Source of the DNA: a bacterium
GTDB taxonomy: Bacteria; UBA6262
DNA length: 6,565 bases
Assembly (NCBI GenBank): GCA_028716025.1
Contig: JAQUQP010000108.1
Coordinates: 1-6,565 of the forward strand
Direction of reading: 5' to 3'
In this document: positions 5,958 through 6,565 of the stretch, one piece after another
Layout of the letters: each line of letters starts with the position of its first letter
How positions within the stretch are numbered: the first letter of the stretch is position 1
Notes under the pieces: generated by a model
Database searches by the model: none
What the model was told of the DNA's origin: nothing
What the model saw: only the letters and a program-made list of their open reading frames with translations
Translations under genes and position numbers: made by a program

Positions 5958-6415
5958 AAATATCTTTCATAATCCGCTACAAGATATTTACTTCCTTTAT
6001 GAATTACTTTATGGCCTTCGGCTCCTAAGGCGGCTTTTTGCTCTTTGATCCCGCCGGGATACTTAGGATTTATTTCTCCTCCTGTTTTCAGTGTACGCCA
6101 GTAAGGAGTGATCTTTTTCTTGCCTCCTGCCGCATCTTCAGCGGCGGCATTCGCGGCAATCCAGGAAAATATCCCGCAAGTAAGCGGACAGCCGATATCA
6201 GCTTGGTGTTTAGAAGCTACTTTTTTTCGGATATCATCGATAGTGATCAATTTACCCTTAGGAACTTTGGCCATTATCTCATTCACCTCCATTGGTGAAG
6301 GGATAGCCATTCTGGTACCTTGCCAGTGCTTCCGGGCTTTTTCATTCAAAGTCACTATTTTTGGTAAATCCTTATTATCTCTCAGTTTTTCCCGCCATGT
6401 TTTTTTCTGCGCCAT
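5945..6415 (-). CDS. MGMT-family (Atl-like) protein lacking the alkyl-acceptor cysteine
   Basis: A 156-residue protein with the winged-helix DNA-binding domain of O6-alkylguanine-DNA alkyltransferases. VPKGKLITIDDIRKKVA (51-67) matches the VP-x-G-x-V-x-T-Y-x-x-I-A helix-turn-helix entry, and GGIKEQKAALGAEGHKV (121-137) matches the closing GG-x3-K-x2-LL-x-EG pattern. The active-site PCHR is replaced by PYWR (104-107), so it cannot accept an alkyl group by the usual Cys chemistry. This resembles alkyltransferase-like (ATL) proteins, which bind and flip alkylated bases and pass them to nucleotide-excision repair, although classic ATLs have PWHR. Two cysteines, C76 and C80, lie in GCPLTCGIF where the Arg-finger region is expected. 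The first ~40 residues are basic and unassigned. ATG at 6415 has AGGAG 7 nt upstream; the TTG at 6514 would add 33 residues unlike the family. A role as a DNA-damage sensor or DNA-binding regulator is inferred. Confidence 0.8.
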   Translation of the reverse strand: MAQKKTWREKLRDNKDLPKIVTLNEKARKHWQGTRMAIPSPMEVNEIMAKVPKGKLITIDDIRKKVASKHQADIGCPLTCGIFSWIAANAAAEDAAGGKKKITPYWRTLKTGGEINPKYPGGIKEQKAALGAEGHKVIHKGSKYLVADYERYLWRK

Positions 6416-6422
6416 GGGTCCA

Positions 6423-6427
6423 CTCCT
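6423..6427 (-). promoter_or_regulatory. Ribosome-binding site deciding the MGMT-like start
   Basis: AGGAG on the minus strand, 7 nt before ATG at 6415. It places the start 33 codons inside the longest open frame. Confidence 0.75.
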
Positions 6428-6521
6428 GTTTTGTAGCCTTTTGTCTGGTTGTTTTATTTTTATGGTTGATAATCCATTTGACTTCAGCATACAGATCGCT
6501 ATCTCATATTTCAAACCTTAC

Positions 6522-6542
6522 TGTCAATTTCGCAAATTGACA
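6522..6542. promoter_or_regulatory. 21-bp inverted repeat, candidate operator upstream of the MGMT-like gene
   Basis: Perfect 9-bp arms TGTCAATTT (6522-6530) and AAATTGACA (6534-6542) flank the 3-bp centre CGC. Each strand contains a consensus -35 hexamer TTGACA at the outer end of an arm (minus strand 6527-6522, plus strand 6537-6542). No good -10 box lies 16-18 nt further on in either direction; the minus-strand hexamer at 17 nt is AGATAG. There is no T-run, so it is not an intrinsic terminator. The site is 107 nt upstream of the ATG at 6415. A dimeric repressor site covering a promoter is the likeliest reading; the regulator cannot be named. A gene starting beyond the right edge on the plus strand could share it. 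Confidence 0.45.
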
Positions 6543-6565
6543 CCTAGTTCTCTCAATATTTGTAA

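Noticed and set aside
5773..6298. Plus-strand open frames opposite the Smr and MGMT-like genes
   Set aside because: No recognisable motif and fully opposite two well-supported genes.
6416..6514. N-terminal extension of the MGMT-like protein from TTG at 6514
   Set aside because: The extension has no family similarity, uses a rare start, and an ideal AGGAG site sits before the internal ATG at 6415.
6522..6565. Complete sigma-70-type promoter using the TTGACA of the palindrome
   Set aside because: The -35 box is perfect on both strands, but no acceptable -10 box is found at 16-18 nt in either direction, so only the inverted repeat is reported.

Overview
All recognisable genes lie on the minus strand, so transcription runs from high to low coordinates. 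Gene order, spacing and content suggest a diderm (Gram-negative-type) bacterium: an ADP-heptose enzyme pair for an LPS-type core sugar, polyprenyl-phosphate-dependent glycosyltransferases and a secreted beta-rich protein. Base composition is moderate (about 48% GC in the hand-counted part of rfaE1), and the mixture of families fits an uncultivated lineage such as Omnitrophota or Margulisbacteria better than a well-known model phylum. That placement is a guess from style, not from a marker gene.

Upstream block (6565 down to 5033). A promoter-side stretch carries a near-perfect 21-bp inverted repeat. It is followed by an MGMT/ATL-like protein that lacks the alkyl-acceptor cysteine (PYWR in place of PCHR), a stand-alone Smr-domain protein overlapping it by 13 nt, and an AT-rich gene for a secreted, probably outer-membrane beta-barrel protein.

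Downstream block (4964 down to the left edge). This is a tight envelope-glycan operon: rfaE1 (heptose-7-phosphate kinase), a GT39-type membrane glycosyltransferase, a DPM1-like GT2, rfaE2 (heptose-1-phosphate adenylyltransferase), an ICMT-like membrane methyltransferase, and the first codons of another gene running off the window. Gaps are 27 nt, 11 nt, an 11-nt overlap, 2 nt and a stop/start overlap, so the genes are probably cotranscribed and partly translationally coupled.

How they may work together (inference): RfaE1 and RfaE2 make two steps of ADP-heptose synthesis; the GT2 charges polyprenyl phosphate with a sugar; the GT39 enzyme transfers that sugar on the outer face of the inner membrane. 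The most unusual point is the GT39 protein itself. Its C-terminal ~200 residues read like an LmeA/DUF2993 lipid-binding domain, which in mycobacteria is a separate protein needed for polyprenyl-phosphate-mannose-dependent mannan elongation. Several start codons were reassigned from ribosome-binding-site evidence (GTG at 4964 and 5659, ATG at 6415 and 3941). No RNA genes, CRISPR arrays, insertion sequences or clear rho-independent terminators were seen, and no gene-free stretch exceeds 300 bases.
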